DNA from: Actinocatenispora sp963805605
GTDB taxonomy: Bacteria; Actinomycetota; Actinomycetes; Mycobacteriales; Micromonosporaceae
Length of the DNA stretch: 64,000 bases
NCBI GenBank assembly: GCA_963805605.1
Contig: CAWDUX010000002.1
Span: forward strand, 2,852,001-2,916,000
Direction of reading: 5' to 3'
Part shown: positions 33,166-41,870 of the stretch, in pieces
Position numbering within the stretch: the first letter of the stretch is position 1
How the letters are laid out: each line of letters opens with the position of its first letter
Translations under genes and position numbers: made by a program
Notes under the pieces: generated by a model
What the model saw: only the letters and a program-made list of their open reading frames with translations
Told to the model about the DNA's origin: nothing
Database searches by the model: none

Positions 33166-36044
33166 CCCGGGAGCAGTTCGCCACCTTCTTCGCCGCCGCA
33201 CACGACGGCCACCGTCCGTTCGCCTGGCAGCAAAGGCTCCTGGACGAGTTGATCAGCACCGGGAGATGGCCGCAGCAGCTCGTCGCCCCGACCGGTGCGG
33301 GCAAGACCGCTGCCATCGACGCACACGTCTTCGCTGTAGCGCTGACGGCAACTGGCGCGGATGTGCGACCCGCACGGCGGTTGGCAATGGTGGTGGGCCG
33401 CCGGGTGCTGGTCGACGACCAGCATGAACATGCCTGCCGGCTGGCCGGGTTGCTGGCCGCCCCGGACCAGGTCGACGACGTTGAGCACCGGGCGGTGCTG
33501 CGTGCGGTAGCCGACCGGCTCTGGTCCCTGCACACCGCTGCCCGCCCGGAAGACGAGAGCAGTCCGCTGGTGGTGTCGCGGCTGCGTGGCGGGGCGCCAC
33601 CGGAGCGCAGCTGGCGTGAGCAGCCGACCGCGTGCACCATCCTGTGTGCCACGCCGGACATGTGGGGCAGCCGGCTGCTGTTCGGTGGGTACGGGTCGAG
33701 CCGGTTGGCCCGCCCCCGCGAGGCTGGGCTGCTGGCCTTCGACACGGCGCTGATCGTCGACGAAGCCCACCTGTCCCGCCAGCTACTCACCACCGCGCGC
33801 CGGGTTGCTCAGCTGGCGGTGGTCGCCGAACAACCCCTGCCCGTACCGGAGTTGCAGGTGGTCGAATGCACCGCGACCCCGGGCCAGGACGCAACCGACG
33901 AGGGTCCTGTGCAGAGCATCGGAGTCAGCGAGCCGGATCTGGACGACTCCGCGTTGCTCGCCGCCCGGTTGACCCGACCCAAACCGGTCCAGTTGGTCGC
34001 GGTGCCGCAGTGGCCACCGACTACCAGCACACAGCGGCGTGCGGTGTCCACCCGGATCGCCGACCAAGTCGCTGCTCTACTGCCGGACGAACCAGCGGCG
34101 GAAGGCCCCGCGCACACCGTCGGCTGCTACGTCAACACCGTGGCCATGGCGGTCAGAACCGCTCAGGAGCTGCGCGGACGTCAGCGGCCCGGCGGAGGTC
34201 CGGTGCGCGTCGTACTGGTCTGCGGGCAGGTACGCCCCGCAGACCTGGAACGGCTCCGCGCCCATCATCCTGGTTTGCTGGGACTGGCCGGTGACCGTGA
34301 GGTCGACGTGCTGGTCACCACGCAGAGCCTCGAAGTGGGTGTCGACCTGGATTTTGCCGGAATCGTCACCGAGCTGGCGGACTGGTCGGCAGTGGCGCAG
34401 CGGGTCGGACGCGGCAACCGTGGTGGCCTTCGCGAGAGCGCGCCCATCCGGGTGATCGTGCCGGAGAAACCGATGACCGAACGGACCCGAAGTGGCCCCT
34501 ACGGCCATGCCGAGTTGCAGACCGCGTTGGAGAGCCTTCAGCAGCGACAGTCGGACCCGGCCGGAATGGCGCCGTGGGCGCTGCGGAACGTGCAGGCCCC
34601 GACCCTTACACGCCGTCGCCTTCTGCTGCAACGGCCGGAGATCGCACAGGCCTGGCAATGGGCGCGCACCAGCGATCAGGTACTTCCCGAAGACCATCTT
34701 CGACTGTGGTTGGACGAGGACTTCGAGCAGGACCTGCAGGTCGGCCTGGTGGTCCGGGACGCGATGCCGGCCATGGCAGCGGAAGCGATCGAGCTTGTTC
34801 GCGCGCTGCCGCCACGCAACCGGGAGGTTTTCGCGGTACCGATCCACACCGCGCGTGCACTGGCCGCCGATGTAGGCGCAGATGCGGATGCTCGTCCCGT
34901 CGTCCGGATACGCGATGAGCAGGTCGACGTGATCGATCCGGACCACCTTGACCTGCGTCCCGGCGACATCCTGGTTGCCGACAGCACCGTGCACGCCTTC
35001 ACTCCGTCTGGGGCGGACGATGCCGACTGGTTCAGCCCGCCAGTCCCGGTCCGACCGGACGACGACCTGCCCCTTCCCGCCGCCCGTGCCCGTGACGTGC
35101 TGCACGAGGTGAACGCGCCGGGCCCCGGTGAGGTGGTGCTGCGGCTCGAACCCGCGGTCTGGGACGCGCCAGCCGCTGCGCACATCGACAAGCTGCTCAC
35201 CGAACTGGACGAGATGTGGGACGACCGGGCCGAGCGGCCCCGACGTCAACGTGCCGCTGACGTGCTACGCAGCATGGTGCCGGACCTGCCCGCTGACACG
35301 GCCGGCATGGTGTCGGCCGCTGTCGCCCTGCTGCGGCTACCTGTCGCGTTCAGCGACTTCGACCTGCACCGGGGAGAGTTCGGCGAGCCCATCCGGGCAG
35401 TACTGGTCGATCGTCGTCGTGCCGCCACCGGCGCGGACGAACGCCTCCGGCAGGCAGCTACGACAAGGGATACCGACCAGCCGGCGCTGCTCGACGACCA
35501 CCAGCAGGCTGTCGCAGAGCGTGCGGCCGAGGTCGGTCAGGTGCTCGGGTTACCGGCCGAGCTGATCGCCTCGCTGTATCAGGCGGGGACACATCACGAC
35601 GACGGCAAGGCCGATCCGCGTTTCCAGATCAGGCTCGGTGCCGATCCGGCCGGACCGTTGTGGGCCAAGAGCCGACCCGGACAGACATCGCAGCTCGTCG
35701 ACGCCAGCGGTCTGCCGAGCGGCTGGCGGCACGAACAGCGGTCGGTGCTGGCCTGCTGGCAGCAGCTCCACGGCACGGCCGAGGACAGTGACCCGGCTCT
35801 GGTCGCGCGGCTGGTCGGCACCAGCCACGGGTACGGCCGATCCGGGTTCCCGCTGACCGCGAAGGAACTGATCGGTGCCGAGCATGAGGATGCCGACACG
35901 GCCGTGGCCGAGGAACTGTTCGATCTGGGCGGGTGGGACGAGCTGATCGAGGCCACCCACCGCCGATGGGGAGTGTGGGGTTGCGCCTATCTGGAGGCGC
36001 TGCTGCGCGCAGCCGACGGCCAGGTTTCGGGAGAAGGACGATGA
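33156..36044 (+). CDS. cas3: Cas3 helicase-nuclease, HD domain C-terminal (type I-G)
   Basis: 962 residues. The SF2 helicase part comes first: Walker A APTGAGKT at 44-51, DEAH near 201, VECTATPG near 240, and the helicase C motifs including AQRVGRGNRGG. The HD nuclease is C-terminal: HHDDGKADPRFQ near 813, WRHEQRS and VGTSHGYGR. HD-last order is a hallmark of type I-G/I-U Cas3, opposite to most type I systems. It unwinds and degrades target DNA after recruitment by the Cascade complex. Stop overlaps the next start (ATGA). Confidence 0.95.
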   Translation: MSLTREQFATFFAAAHDGHRPFAWQQRLLDELISTGRWPQQLVAPTGAGKTAAIDAHVFAVALTATGADVRPARRLAMVVGRRVLVDDQHEHACRLAGLLAAPDQVDDVEHRAVLRAVADRLWSLHTAARPEDESSPLVVSRLRGGAPPERSWREQPTACTILCATPDMWGSRLLFGGYGSSRLARPREAGLLAFDTALIVDEAHLSRQLLTTARRVAQLAVVAEQPLPVPELQVVECTATPGQDATDEGPVQSIGVSEPDLDDSALLAARLTRPKPVQLVAVPQWPPTTSTQRRAVSTRIADQVAALLPDEPAAEGPAHTVGCYVNTVAMAVRTAQELRGRQRPGGGPVRVVLVCGQVRPADLERLRAHHPGLLGLAGDREVDVLVTTQSLEVGVDLDFAGIVTELADWSAVAQRVGRGNRGGLRESAPIRVIVPEKPMTERTRSGPYGHAELQTALESLQQRQSDPAGMAPWALRNVQAPTLTRRRLLLQRPEIAQAWQWARTSDQVLPEDHLRLWLDEDFEQDLQVGLVVRDAMPAMAAEAIELVRALPPRNREVFAVPIHTARALAADVGADADARPVVRIRDEQVDVIDPDHLDLRPGDILVADSTVHAFTPSGADDADWFSPPVPVRPDDDLPLPAARARDVLHEVNAPGPGEVVLRLEPAVWDAPAAAHIDKLLTELDEMWDDRAERPRRQRAADVLRSMVPDLPADTAGMVSAAVALLRLPVAFSDFDLHRGEFGEPIRAVLVDRRRAATGADERLRQAATTRDTDQPALLDDHQQAVAERAAEVGQVLGLPAELIASLYQAGTHHDDGKADPRFQIRLGADPAGPLWAKSRPGQTSQLVDASGLPSGWRHEQRSVLACWQQLHGTAEDSDPALVARLVGTSHGYGRSGFPLTAKELIGAEHEDADTAVAEELFDLGGWDELIEATHRRWGVWGCAYLEALLRAADGQVSGEGR

Positions 36045-37072
36045 CCGAGATGATCATGCAGGGCGGCGACCCCCAGGTGGCGCTGTCCCACCTGGCCCTG
36101 TACGGCGTGGCCGCAATCCTCGAAGATGCTGGCCACAAGGTACGTCTGTCGTGGACGCGCGTTCTCAACGCGCGTCCCACTCTCACGGCTGTCGAGCTCG
36201 ACGACGATGAGATCGGTGATGCAGTCCTGGCACATGCTCGTGCCCACGCCGCAGACGACTCATGGGTACGCCGCGACGTGCTGTTGAAGGGTAAAGACCG
36301 TGGCCTGATGAGTCCCCGACTGAGCGCACTGACCGAGACCACCTGGCCGCTGATCCAGCAGGGACGCCACACCGTCCTCGACGAGCTGACGAAGGACGGC
36401 GCCTGGCTCGATCTGCAGATGATCGCCGCGCTCGGTGAGCCGTGCTACTGGAGCCAGTACGACGGCAACATCCGACAGGACCACGGAGCCAGCCGATGGG
36501 AGATGCAGCCCAGGAATCAAGGTTCGGAGTTCGTCGGCACCCGCCTGCGTAAACTCGCAGCCACAGTCGCTGCACGCAGTGCCGACGCTGTCACCGCGGG
36601 CCTGACCGGATTGCGCATCCGCGACGAAGCGGGTGACGACAAACCCAACAGCAGCACCGCCACCGGACTTGCCGGTCTTGGACCTGTCGACAACGCACTC
36701 GCCTGGTGCGCGCTCTGGGGCATCTCCCAGCTGCCGACCTCCGCCCGCATCAACAAGGTCGCCATCACCTGTGGGCATGTCGCGCAGGCCAGACAGGAAT
36801 GGTTCTACACGCCGGTCTGGCACAAGCCTTGGCGGCCCGCACGGCTCCGTACCATCCTCACGGCTCCGCAGTTCCGCCTCGCTGCTGCTGCCGGGCTTCC
36901 AGGGGAAGGCGGCCCACCGCCGCCCGTCCAACTTGCCGCCGCCCGCGCTTGGCTGTCGGCCCGTGGCATCGCTGGGCTCATTCGCTTCCCCATCGAACAC
37001 GCCGGCACCGACAAGGCGCCCATCCGACGCGCCCAACGCGGCCGGCCCATCCCCCTGGTCTCCTCGTCATGA
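36041..37072 (+). CDS. type I-G Cas protein, Csb3-like / Cas3-adjacent family
   Basis: 343 residues from ATG 36041, overlapping the cas3 stop. Opens with GGDPQVALSHLALYGVAAILEDAGH and contains SRWEMQPRNQGSEFVGTRLRKLA and DNALAWCALWGISQLP. I recognise it as the family found directly after cas3 in actinobacterial I-G loci (called Csb3-like or Cas3-extension); the name should be checked. It is too short to be Csx17, the ~700-residue Cas8-like subunit, which is missing from this operon. It is therefore a candidate for the large-subunit role. Confidence 0.7.
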   Translation: MTEMIMQGGDPQVALSHLALYGVAAILEDAGHKVRLSWTRVLNARPTLTAVELDDDEIGDAVLAHARAHAADDSWVRRDVLLKGKDRGLMSPRLSALTETTWPLIQQGRHTVLDELTKDGAWLDLQMIAALGEPCYWSQYDGNIRQDHGASRWEMQPRNQGSEFVGTRLRKLAATVAARSADAVTAGLTGLRIRDEAGDDKPNSSTATGLAGLGPVDNALAWCALWGISQLPTSARINKVAITCGHVAQARQEWFYTPVWHKPWRPARLRTILTAPQFRLAAAAGLPGEGGPPPPVQLAAARAWLSARGIAGLIRFPIEHAGTDKAPIRRAQRGRPIPLVSSS

Positions 37073-38672
37073 CCATCCAGCCGGCCACGCCGGTCCCTAT
37101 CAGTTTGGTTGCCCACCATGTTTTCTGCCCGCGACGAGCATGGCTGGAGGCCATGGGTGAACGAACCGACACCCACCAGATGGCAGTGGGTACGGACCAG
37201 CACTCGTCCACTGACGAAGCCGCGACTTCACGTATCACCCGACTGCGCGGTGTCGAGGTCACCAGCGAAGACCTCGCGGTGACCGGCCGCTGCGACACCG
37301 TGGAGGTCGATGAGGCGGGCCACGCCACGGTGATCGAGTACAAGGCCACCCCCGTGCGGCGCCGGGCAGAGGTCACCGAAGCGATGGTCGTCCAACTCGC
37401 GCTACAGACCGCCGCGCTTCGGGAGGCCGGGATGTCCGTGGACGGTGCGGCCGTCTACTTCACTCAGCACCACACTCGGGTTCCGGTGTCGATTGGTCCC
37501 GAAGAACTGGATCTGGCCCGGTGGCACGCTGAACAGACCATCCAACTACTCACTACCGAGACCGCTCCTCCACCGCTGGAGGATGACCGGCGTTGTGGCC
37601 GCTGCTCACACATCGGGGTCTGTCTTCCCGACGAACGGTCGCTCGCGCCCGTGCGCCGTCGCATCCTCGCCCCGATCCGGACACTCAAGTGCTGCATCTG
37701 GCCACTCCCGGTTCTCATGCGCACATACGCGCTGGACGCATCAGGGTGCTGCAACGTGGCGAAGAACTGACCACCGTACCTGTCGAGCGGGTCCTTGCCG
37801 TCGTGGTCCATGGGAATGCCGACCTGTCCAGCGGGCTCATCCGTGAACTGCTGTGGCGACGACTGCCGTTGCTGTGGTGCAGCAGCAACGGCAAGGTAGT
37901 CGGCTGGGCGAACACGGCGTACAGCCCGAATGGCCCGACCAGGGTCCGTCAGCATGCGATCTCCGAGAGCGGCCACCTCGGACTGGCCAGACAGTTCGTT
38001 GCCGCCAAGATCAGCAACCAGGCAACGCTCCTACGTAGACATGGCTCAGCGGTGGATGCCGTCGCCGCGCTGAGGGCACTGCGCCTCCGCGCGTTGGCAG
38101 CTATCTCACTTGCCGACCTGCTCGGAGCCGAAGGCGAAGCCGCAGCTCGTTACTTCGCACACTTCGCCACGATGCTTTCTTCCCGCACCCTCGCGGCTCA
38201 AGGACTCGAGTTCAGGACCAGGACCCGGCGACCAGCCCGAGATCCCGTCAACGCTGCTCTCAACTTCGCCTATGGGCTGTTGCTCGGTGACGCCATCTGC
38301 GCTGTCGCCGCATGCGGCCTGGATCCGCACGCCGGGTTCCTGCACTCCAGCGGTCGGAACAAGCCGGCACTGGCGCTCGATCTGTGCGAAGAGTTCCGGG
38401 CACCGGTCGCGGACTCCGCTGTGCTCGGCGCCTTCAACAACGGCGAAATCGGCAGCAGTGACTTCTCCACGGTCACCGGCGCGACCCAATTGCGACCAGC
38501 CGGACGAAAGGCCCTGATCGGCGCCTATGAGCGGCGGATGACGAGCGAGTTTCAACACCCCACCTTCGGATACCGGGTCAGCTGGCGGCGGGCCATGGAG
38601 ATCCAGGCGCGGCTCGTTCTCGGCGTGCTGGACGGAACTCAGCCGTCCTACCGCGGGGTCACCATCCGATGA
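37069..38672 (+). CDS. cas4-cas1: Cas4-Cas1 fusion adaptation protein, one frameshift
   Basis: ~534 residues. The Cas4 half (from ATG 37069) has HHVFCPRRAWLE, the RecB-like ATVIEYKAT and the iron-sulfur cysteines CGRCSHIGVC. The Cas1 half begins ~37675 (ATPGSHAHIRAGRIRV) with ALNFAYGLLLGD, GLDPHAGFLHSSGRNKPALALDL and a C-terminal helical end. The frames join at a CCCC run (37670-37673); one extra C restores the fusion, so this is probably an undercalled homopolymer. The fused enzyme trims PAM-containing prespacers and integrates them next to the leader. Overlaps neighbours by ATGA on both sides. Confidence 0.92.
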
Positions 38673-38971
38673 GCGCGGACAGCACCCACCGGTATCTCAT
38701 CTGCTACGACATCGTCGATGACCCGCGGCGTGCTCGTCTTGCCAAGGCACTGCAGTCCTTCGGTGACCGGGTCCAGTTCAGCGTGTTTCTCATCGACGCC
38801 AAACCTGCCAAGCTCGTCCGGCTGCGTTCGAGGATCCGAACCATCATTGCTCCTGACAACGACTCGGTACTGATCTGCTCACTCGGGCCAACCCATGCTG
38901 GCGCCAACGACGCCATGGAATTCCTGGGGCGGCAGCGACCCCTTACCGAGCACGGGCCATTGATCGCATGA
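38669..38971 (+). CDS. cas2: Cas2
   Basis: 100 residues; ATG overlaps the Cas1 stop. Ferredoxin-like fold pattern RYLICYDIVDDPRRARLAKAL with the conserved Asp after the first strand, then VQFSVFLIDA and SVLICSLG. Forms the dimer core of the Cas1-Cas2 integrase. Last gene of the cas operon; the leader of array 2 follows directly. Confidence 0.95.
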   Translation: MSADSTHRYLICYDIVDDPRRARLAKALQSFGDRVQFSVFLIDAKPAKLVRLRSRIRTIIAPDNDSVLICSLGPTHAGANDAMEFLGRQRPLTEHGPLIA

Positions 38972-39155
38972 CGCCACGCGAACCCTGTCTCGTGACGGCT
39001 CCCACGCTCGAGCCTTCGCATGCGCATATTCGCAGGTCAAAGCCTTTACCGCCGCCAAATCTCAGTACTTGCGCCCCCTCCGGAGCAGAAAATCAGCGAG
39101 GGTTCGCGTCGGACCCCCATCAGCCCAGGTCACAGGGCTCGATATCGAGCACCCT
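38972..39155 (+). promoter_or_regulatory. leader of CRISPR array 2
   Basis: 184 bp between cas2 and array 2, AT-richer in the middle. 39093-39155 matches the leader of array 1. The motif ACGCGAACCCT occurs at 38976-38986 and inverted at 39098-39109. Next to the first repeat is a perfect palindrome, GCTCGATATCGAGC (39137-39150), flanked by AGG/CCT; array 1 has a weaker dyad in the same place. Confidence 0.8.
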
Positions 39156-39705
39156 GTCGCGGCTTCCTCGGAAGCCGCCCTTCATTGAGGCCTCATGTGG
39201 GTCTCCTTCTGGTTGATGTTCCTGGTCGTCGTCGCGGCTTCCTCGGAAGCCGCCCTTCATTGAGGCTCGCTGGATCGGATACGTGGCAAGCACATGCGGG
39301 CAAGGTCGCGGCTTCCTCGGAAGCCGCCCTTCATTGAGGCGGTCCGGCCGCGCCGGTGCCGAGCTGCTCGCCCCCGGTCGCGGCTTCCTCGGAAGCCGCC
39401 CTTCATTGAGGCTCACTGTGCGGCTGCTACCCCGGCCGCGATGCCGAGTCGCGGCTTCCTCGGAAGCCGCCCTTCATTGAGGCTGGGACGTCCTCAACGT
39501 CGACCAGTACCTTCTCGTCGCCGTCGCGGCTTCCTCGGAAGCCGCCCTTCATTGAGGCTCAGGAACTATTCGAGGGTTATCATTCTTGCCGAGTCGCGGC
39601 TTCCTCGGAAGCCGCCCTTCATTGAGGCCTGGCAGTTCAGGGCGGGTGCGGCGACGGGTACGGGCGCGGGTCGCGGCTTCCTCGGAAGCCGCCCTTCATT
39701 GAGGC
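39156..39705 (+). CRISPR. CRISPR array 2, type I-G, 8 repeats
   Basis: Eight identical 36-bp repeats start at 39156, 39231, 39305, 39377, 39448, 39523, 39593 and 39670. Written 5'-3' they begin GTCGCGGCTTCC and end CCCTTCATTGAGGC. Seven spacers of 34-41 bp. The repeat is the reverse complement of the array-1 repeat with one fixed change (ATTGAGGC here, ATCGAGGC in array 1). Leader on the left, so transcription runs left to right. No degenerate end repeat, suggesting a younger or better-kept array. Confidence 0.97.
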
Positions 39706-39718
39706 CATCGCGGATCCT

Positions 39719-39965
39719 GGCGTGACTGGAGATCGTGCCGGGCGGTCATCCCCGCCGGCCACGGCAGAGCGGCCGCCTCGATACCGGCCGCCGCCAGCTG
39801 GTGCGGCCAGCACGGCCACAGCCGTGCCGCACTCGCCGCAGATACCTGGGTTGCTGCCCTCGATCGGCTGGTGATCCAGGCGGACGTGCTCGGCGTTGAT
39901 CCACAGCAGCGGGTCCGGGATGCCGTCGGGCGCGGTCAGCTGCCGGGGAGAGTTGCCTCCGTCAT
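39719..39965 (-). other. possible small Cys-containing gene, frame-disturbed
   Basis: Minus-strand sequence reads LTAPDGIPDPLLWINAEHVR, then LDHQPIEGSNPGICGECGTAV, which looks like protein, but has no start in that frame. ATG 39965 (MTEATLPGS) lies in the next frame; one indel would join them. The frame then runs into the array. Low support. Confidence 0.3.
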
Positions 39966-39996
39966 GGAGGCGGCTGCATCTGGGTCGTCGGGCCCG

Positions 39997-40158
39997 TCAC
40001 CGGTACCACCTCGCCGGGGTCGATTCCCCGACCAGATCGTCACGCAGCATTCCGAGGTGTGAGGCGGTGGCGAGTGCCTGTGCGTACGGGTCAGCTGTCC
40101 GGCTGCGGGCGACACGCCGTACGTGCCACCGGGTGCGGATACGCTGGCGAAGCTCCAT
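39997..40158 (-). CDS. small basic protein with DPY segment, 53 residues
   Basis: ATG 40158 has GGAGG nine bases upstream. The product starts MELRQRIRTRWHVRRVARSR, then TADPYAQALATASHLGMLRDD, resembling the basic-plus-DPIY layout of the genes at 7224 and 26637. Preceded by the structured leader at 40188-40228. The XRE-TPR regulator lies upstream on the same strand. Function unknown. Confidence 0.55.
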   Translation of the reverse strand: MELRQRIRTRWHVRRVARSRTADPYAQALATASHLGMLRDDLVGESTPARWYR

Positions 40159-40500
40159 CGGTTGGCCTCCAATCCGTCGATGGGGTCGGGGGCGCGGTGT
40201 GGTTTTCCAGGCCGAACACCGCGCCCCCTTTCCGGCCCGCCGCCTTGGGATGTAGCGGGCCGGACGGGCAGGTGACCGGCAGCGGGTGGCGCCATGCCGG
40301 TCGATCGGGTCACGGGCGCCGACGGGACTGGGGGAGCCGGCAGCCGACGCCCGTGAGCGTCATGAGCTGCGCGCACGGCCGGCTGCCTGGTTTCAGGCAA
40401 CCTGTGCGACCCCGACTTCGTGGGGTTTCTGTGTCGCTACTCATAGTGGTGACGCTAGGTGTGTGGAACAGATTGTTCTAGTGGCCGCCGGGGTGGCCAG
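40159..40500. other. intergenic region between XRE regulator and small DPY gene
   Basis: 342 bp without a gene. Apart from the hairpin at 40188-40228 it contains a small minus-strand hairpin GTTGCCTGAAACCAGGCAGCC-type around 40385-40403 (stem GCCTG/CAGGC). That could terminate the regulator transcript or attenuate the downstream gene. Confidence 0.4.
40188..40228 (-). promoter_or_regulatory. 5' leader hairpin, second copy of the candidate RNA
   Basis: A perfect 13-bp stem, GGGGGCGCGGTGT with ACACCGCGCCCCC, around 15 nt, 30 nt upstream of the small gene at 40158. Stem core, the CCCCATCGA box after it and the TTGGAG ribosome site match the leader at 7398-7431. Confidence 0.55.
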
Positions 40501-41695
40501 CTACGCGGCGACCGGCCCGCCCTGGATCTCTGCCAGCAGCATCCGCAGGGTCAGCGAGTGCTTCTCGGGCGGCAGCTTCGTCAGGGCCGCCTCGGCGTAG
40601 GCGATCCCGCCGGAACGATCGCCGGAGCGGGCGAGCATCAGCCCGCGGTGCATCTCCAGGTGGGTGCGGAACCGGGGCAGAGTCGCCGGCAACTCGGCAA
40701 GCGCGGTTCGCTGCGCCTCGTCGGCCAGGCTGCTCATCGCCGAGACGGGCGGCGAGCAGGCTCACGAACACGTTGAAGCGCCAGTACGGGACCGCATAAT
40801 CCGACGACTCGTCGGCGGGTGAACCGGCCACGTCGAACACCCTGCGCCCTTCATCGACCAGCCCCAGCGCGGTCGTTCGGTCGCCGACGATCGCCGCAGC
40901 GTGTGCCCGACCCATCGTGGCGTTGAGTCGGCCGAGCGACGGGCGCGAACCGATCGCCAGAGCCTGATCGGCGAACATGGACGCGACCGGCAGGGACGCA
41001 CCCTCGTATCCGAGGGCGATGGCCGCACGACCCCGCACCCATTCACGCGACTCCGGGTCCTCCGAACGGTCCGCGGCGATGGTCGCCATCCGGTACCAGT
41101 TCGACGCCTTGGCTCCGTCGGCGCCGGGGAACGTCTTGCCGTACAGGGTCATCAGCTTGGCTGCCACGTCCCACAGGCCGGGCTTGTCGAGTTGCTGCTG
41201 GAGGACGACCAGGTCCGAGGCGAGCCGCTTCCGGATATCGGCGGCACCCAAGGTCATGTAGTCGCGGCCGTACCGGTAGAGCCGGGCCTGCCAGTCGTCG
41301 ACCGACGGGCGGGTACGCAGCGCGGCGGCGAAGCCGTGCGCGACAAGATCTGCCGCAGCCAGCGGAGCGATGGCGGTAGCCGCCAGGTCGGTCAGGAACG
41401 TACGTCTCTGCATGCGGGCCGCCTCATCGAACGTCGCCAGTGGGGTCTGAAGGGCGGTCGCGAGATGCCGCAACCAGAACTGTCCCGGCCGGCGCTTCCC
41501 GTTCTCCCACCGGGAGACGGTCTCCCGCGTCACGGTTCCATGCTTCGATACCCGGCACAGTTCATCAGCGAGGCGACCTTGCGACCAACCCACCGACAAA
41601 CGTAGGTCCCGGATCAGCGTCGACAGCTCGACCGCGCCGCTGTCGGGTTGTTGGCCACCAGATTGGCCACCAGCCGTGCCGTTGGAATGCGCCAT
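40501..41695 (-). CDS. XRE regulator with TPR-like domain, one frameshift
   Basis: ~397 residues. From ATG 41695: a hydrophilic lead, then the helix-turn-helix (LIRDLRLSVGWSQGRLADEL, TVTRETVSRWENGKRRPGQF), a MQRRTFLTDLAATAIAPLAA segment, and helix pairs to ~40745. The last ~78 residues (ADEAQRTALAELPATLPRFR ... LTLRMLLAEIQGG) are one frame over and end at 40501. Same class as the regulator at 27313, again next to a small DP-Y gene. Probably intact in the organism. Confidence 0.75.
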
Positions 41696-41870
41696 GACGG
41701 CCCTGCTTTCCCTCGTGTCCGCAACACCAGAGTAGCGAGCACTGTTTCCCCATGGTTACCAGTTGTCATGGTCCGTGACGCCGAACGCTGTACAGTCCCA
41801 GCGAAAGTCGGGAAGTTCGTGGGATCGAGGTCGCAGGGCGACTGAATTTGACGAACTCCTCGACAGCTGG

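Noticed and set aside
39936..40400. 154-codon minus-strand frame
   Set aside because: Overlaps the better 53-residue gene, whose ribosome site and leader are convincing.
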